This document shows, in pieces, positions 27,601 through 33,600 of a stretch of 64,000 nucleotides of DNA. Each line of letters begins with the position of its first letter. Within the stretch, counting starts at the first letter, position 1. Where the stretch lies: positions 8,367,603 through 8,431,602 of the forward strand of contig OZ026840.1 in the NCBI GenBank assembly GCA_964023205.1, in the 5' to 3' direction. The translations under genes and the position numbers were made by a program. This stretch comes from Lutraria lutraria. Its lineage: Eukaryota; Mollusca; Bivalvia; Venerida; Mactridae. Below the pieces are notes generated by a model. That model was not told where the DNA came from. It saw only the letters and a program-made list of their open reading frames with translations, and searched no databases.

Positions 27601-30600
27601 TCGTGAATTGTACATATTTTGTATCTAATTAACAATCTTATTTAATTAATCGCTACGTTTATGCAGCCAAACAGTTACGAGCAGACTTAATCACAAAACG
27701 GCAGAAATTTGAGAAAACCCTGATAATGTACAGTCAACAGTCTATGAACGACAGTCTAAAATTACCGAACTTCCGCAGAACCACACCTTTGCAAAGTGTC
27801 AGTTATTTCTGTCTCCGCCGGATGTCACTTTACAGAGGTTATACTGTAAGAAAAAATTCAAATTCAAGGGCAGATAACTCAAAAACTAGATCAGTGACCC
27901 CCAAATTTTTTTCACTTAAAATGTTATGTTATCATATGCTACGATCATGCAAAGTTCACACAAAATCTATAGTTCAGTTTTCATTTTGCCTATTATGCAT
28001 ATGTCCATGTGAAAAATGTAGATAACTACCGTACTGAAAAAGTCTTTAAGTCATAATATTGTCCCTTTTTATCTCATGGTTTCAGCACAGTATACCCATT
28101 TTTTACTGCACTTAATGTAATACAATATTGAAGTTTTCATTCGACTTTCAAGATTAGGTTTGGTCAGCACTCCTGAGCTTGCCACTACAATTTAACTTCT
28201 ATCATTAGACAAAGGTGGAGAAAAGCTTGCATAGTATGGAAATAATAACATGATATGTAACCTGCAACCTCTCCAGAGTGGCCCTCTCTTTAGCAACAAC
28301 CTCCCTACAAGAACAGCATGATTTCCACTGCATGATTTAACTATTAATTTAACCTCACTAGAGCAACAACCTCTCAACAAAAACATAATATTGCTACTCC
28401 CAAAGGGTGTTGCTTTAGAGAGGTTGCACTGTACATGATTTATGTGCTTTATAAATGTTGATGTGTTAGTTTACATTTGTATGTCAGTTCTTGATTTCAG
28501 ACAAAGATAAAAATGAAACATTGCCAGATCAAACAGAAAACAAGATATGTGACACAAGCAATACAAGTGCATGGGAGGTAAAGTCTCAGCCACCTTTTAG
28601 GAGGAAAAGTTCATCAGAGACAGACCTGGGAGTGCTACACAAGACTCACTATCATGATGACTCAAATGCATCACATACACTCGCATGTGGTACCATGCCA
28701 CGTATTTGTTCTTATAATGATATAGAACTGTTAGAGAAAGAACGTAATCTCAGTCATTGTGATGATGAATGTATGGTGAACCATGCTGTGGAAGATGACG
28801 TAGAGTTAGAACTTGAAGCCAGAGCAAGACGAGAAAGTTTAACTCAACTGCTTGGATGTGAAATGACGGAACAGTCAAAAATGGTTCATTTAGATAGAAG
28901 GCAAAGTTGTGAAGGTTCATTTAAATCATGTATTGAGAGTGAACCATGTGGAAAGTCAAGTAAAGATTGCAAGAGAAAACAAACAAGACTGTTGATTTCT
29001 AATACTGGTAGTAGACATGATCATGATGATTCTGGTTGTGAGTCGAACTCTGGTCTACCAAGAAAGGGTCAAGCAAGCTGCTCTTCATCTCGAAGGTCAA
29101 GTTTATCACATAGAGGAAGTGAAGGATCTGTGAAATGTAAGCCTTTTCCTGAAGTTGATCAGACTGGATTAAGTGAAGAAGAGGAAGACATGTTTGAAGC
29201 TCACTTAGAAGAACAAGCTAGAAGAGACAGCTTGGTGTTGAATGAAATTGAAGTTAATTGCCCTACTCAAGTAAATACAAAGAATACCTCAAAATTTAAA
29301 GGAAGTACATCTCTGATGAATCACAATGATAAAGATAATAATGTTGTGAATATATATATTGATGAAGCTGTTGATGGAGAGGAGAGCAAACTGGAGCAGA
29401 TAGCAAGAAGACAGAGTTTACTTGGAATAGAACTCTTTAACCTAGATGACAGTTATTTATCTAGCAGTCCATCTTCATCTGTGTCACATGATGTTTTTAA
29501 TGAGTTTAAAGCTGATTCTGGAAAATTAGATGAAGAATTAATGGATGATGAAGTTAAGAAGTCCGCTTTAGGAATGTCTATAGACAGTACTGATGATACT
29601 GAATGTGCCGATGAACGAAGGACTTCTAACAAAAATAAACTTACTAAACAGTCCTATGGGTTTGATTGTTTGAGTAGTGAATCTGACTCATGTGAGATGG
29701 ATGATACATGTGAAAGTATTCAAGGTGATACAGAAGTAGCCACTAATGTTACATTTGAAACAAATCAAGGTAGACGATCTAGTACAATCAGCATTCTTGA
29801 TGATGTAAGTATTTTGTGCTCAGACTGTAACTCTCAGAAAAAGAGGTGCAAAGATTGTAAAAAGTTGTTGAAGAGCCAAGAATCTTTGAGAATCAATGAA
29901 AAGCGTTTGTCTCATTCAGAAACACCTGTCACTGATGGGAACAGTCTGACATCATTACTTGACAATAAATATGTTGTTACAGAGGAGACAAAACTTAAGT
30001 GTGTCAAAGATTTAAGTATTGAGTCTAACTCTGTTACATGTAATACTGATACAAAATTGGCCAGTAACAATAAAGATAACTTAAAAGGTACTAATTCATG
30101 TAAAGAGGAAATGTTTAATGAAATGCATAATGCCCAACATGAACATGTTAATGTGTTCAGTACTGAGAAAATGGATAAAAGTGACCTTTCACGACAAGAA
30201 AAAGTTGGCATTTGGTTAAATTCACTATCACACACATTCTGTTTGGAAGACAATAACTTGGATTCTAAAGTTGGAGAAAAGACTGGTGAAATAAGCTTGT
30301 TACAGAGTGGGTGTGTTCAAAAAGAAGTGACAAATAATACTGATAGTGGAATAATGCTGTCCTATTCTTGTGAAGGATCTAAAAAGCATGAAGGGAAACT
30401 CATAGATAAAAGGTCACTCAATGGTTACCATAGCAACAAAGGTTCTGTTGATTATGAGGATGTATTTTATGGTGGAGATGAGTCTCGGAATAACAAAACT
30501 GAGAGAACAAGTCCTGACAGACCAGGAACTTTGAACTTACTGAATCGTGTTACTGGAGGCTTACGTAGGTTTAGTAGTAACAGAACTGCGTCTGGCGAAT

Positions 30601-33600
30601 CAGAAGGCAGCTCAGAACAGAAGTCAGGGAAGGAGACTGTTCTAAATAAGAAAGATCCTGGTGAGTGCCGGTCATGTTCATTGTTTTAGAACCTAATACA
30701 AAATAAGTGTAGATTATCAGGTATTTCGCATGTAGGCTGTGTATTTTACTTTGATGCAAATTGTTTAATTCATAGTACAATTTAATTTTGTCTTAACGGC
30801 ATTATTTTATTTTGGTGCCATTATCTGGATTGTGATATGTTTGTAAGCATTCATTGTTAACTTTGTCATAATGTTCAGTGACTGGCAACAGTATTAATAT
30901 CATAATCTATTTATTTAGTTTATTTATTATCATATGTTATGTATTTTTTCTGTAATTTATGTCATCTATTGAACAAGCTTATATTATAAGATGTAGGCAT
31001 TCATCATCTGAATTGATAGTTCAGATATAGCTTTTTATTCCCTCTACCCCAAACAAAGTTTGAGAGGAGGTATATTGTAGTCACTCTTGTCAGTCATTTG
31101 GTTGTTGGTTGGTCGGTCGGTCAGTCAGCCTGCATACAATATCACAAGTGTAATGAAACATGAAATGAAGTGTAGATGTGCAAGACACAATTTTCATGCC
31201 CAGCGATTCACTCATTCCAGAGTTATGTGCCCCTGAACTTTGCCATATAGTGTACTATCACATTCTTAGTGTCAAAGTGGTGGCAGGGGTATTATTCACA
31301 TTTCGAGGGTTCAACGCAACAGCGTCGTAACTCATATTGAAATGAGAACAAGTTACTACAGTGTTGCGCTGAGCCCTCGAAATCTATTCTGTGAAAAAGC
31401 TCTAGTTATATATATGATGAGGTTGAAGTTATAACTTCAGATAGATAATACAGAATTTATATGATATATATATCAGGAGTACAGTATCGTCTAGACTTCT
31501 CCACAGTACACGTGGAGACAGATGCAGAATCAGAACTTACGACACCGAACCAGTCTGTTCATCCTGAACAAATGTTACACATGCGGGCTAGATACGGCAG
31601 CGGGGATTCAAGAAAAAACTCTCTGGATCTTGGATCGATAAAAGAAAAGTGTTCAAGATTAGAATCAGAATGTCTGACTAATCAACAATCTATTCACACG
31701 GCTCCAGATTCAAACAATGATAAGGAAGAAAGACGAAAATTGTTTGAATTTTTAAAGACTCCTAGTCTAGCTAGCAGACATGCTTCTCTTGGACTGAAGA
31801 TAATTGATGATGATTTAGAGTGGACAGAGCTGTGTGGTGCACAATATACAACATCACCAACAAGGTAAGTATTGTCAGTTACATTATTACAATGTAAGGA
31901 GAAAGTCATATTTTGATGTTACATAATTATATAAATTTGCTATTCAACATAATAACATGATTGTAAATACAAAACCTTAAAAATATATCTGACAATTTTA
32001 TAAATCACATCTTGAGTGTTTTATTACATTTAATTACATTTAAGACCCTGCCTCTGTGGTCGAGTGGATAAGGTCGCTGATTTAAAAATACTGTAACCTC
32101 TCACTGATAGAGGGTCATGGGTTTCAGCCCAGCTACCGACCATGTGTCTTTAGTAGAAAAAAGTAGACATTTGCTTACAGAGGATGGGAGGATGTTTAGG
32201 TGAACTGTCCACCTCATGTATATTACTCTTGACTGTTGAAAAGGGACGTAAATCTCAAACAAACAAGCAAAACATTGAAATCAAAGTGTATCTTGGAATA
32301 TCAGACTGCATGATACATGTATTCATTGTATGCCTGAATCTCTCATTGTCATATGTAATGGTTGTTCATCTACAGCACTACAGATAAAAGATTGGCTGAT
32401 TTTCTTCGTACACCAAGTATGAGCAGTAGACCAAGCTCCATGTGGTCTAGTTATGAGAATATATCTACACCATCACATGTGGATGATGGCAAGTTTTTAC
32501 ATCCACCATCACAAACACCTAGACGATTAAGTCACAGTGCAAGCATTGCTTCTATGGGTAAGTCATATACTGAATTAATTCTTGTTATCTTCAACATTTC
32601 TCCTTTTTATAATAGGAAAATAATTATAACTAACTCTTTTGAAGATAGTAATTTCTGTTTATTGAACATTGTTTGGACGAAGGAAGAAGCCCGCCTGGCT
32701 AGCTCAATGATTAGAGCATTGGTCACTGATCCAAAAGGTTGTGAGTTCTAATCCCATTTGAGGCTTACACTGTCCATGACAAACTTGACAGATGATATTA
32801 CATCCTATGTTAAATTGCCCCTGCCTCTGAATTATGTGGGTAGCTTAGCAGTAGCTTGCGGACAGAATGTGGTTAGTACTGGTTATGGCCTAGATTAAGT
32901 CCAGGAAACCATACACGGCTAGATAGTGTATGAGGAATGCAGCTTGTCCTTGTACAAAACAATAATGAATAATAATCTTGTGTTTGTATTGTTTCAGGGA
33001 GTGATTTACTGTACAATGTGGACCTAAGCCTGGAAGCGAAAATGAAAATATCAGATAAACCAGTCAAGTGTCTTCTTGCTACAGTGTAAGCAATGTTTCT
33101 ATTTTATTTATACTTAAATTAAGCTCAATATAATGTCTAATTAATCAAGAATGTGGAGTATTAGAATTCATGTTTTATTTTCTACTTGTATATTATTATG
33201 ATATCTAAGTATAATACAATGTTAACATACAAGTTAAAATAATGAGAAATCAGTTTTAAGAAATATTTATTTTTCAACATTTTACAATTCTCTGAGGTCA
33301 TCTTTTCTTATCATATCTCAATATCAATTAATGTATCATATATCTCTATATGTATCGTCATTTTACATATCTCTATATTCATCGTCATTTTACATATCTC
33401 TATATTCATCGTCATTTTACATATCTCTATATTCATTGTCATTTTACATATCTCTATATTCATCGTCATTTTACATCTCTATATTCATCATTATTTTACA
33501 TATCTCTATATTCATCATCATTTTACATATCTCTATATTCATCATCATTTTACATATCTCTAGATACATCATCATTTTACATATCTCTATATTCATCATC

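Noticed and set aside
29912..30253. 113-codon minus-strand ORF
   Set aside because: Antisense shadow of the large linker exon 28501-30660.
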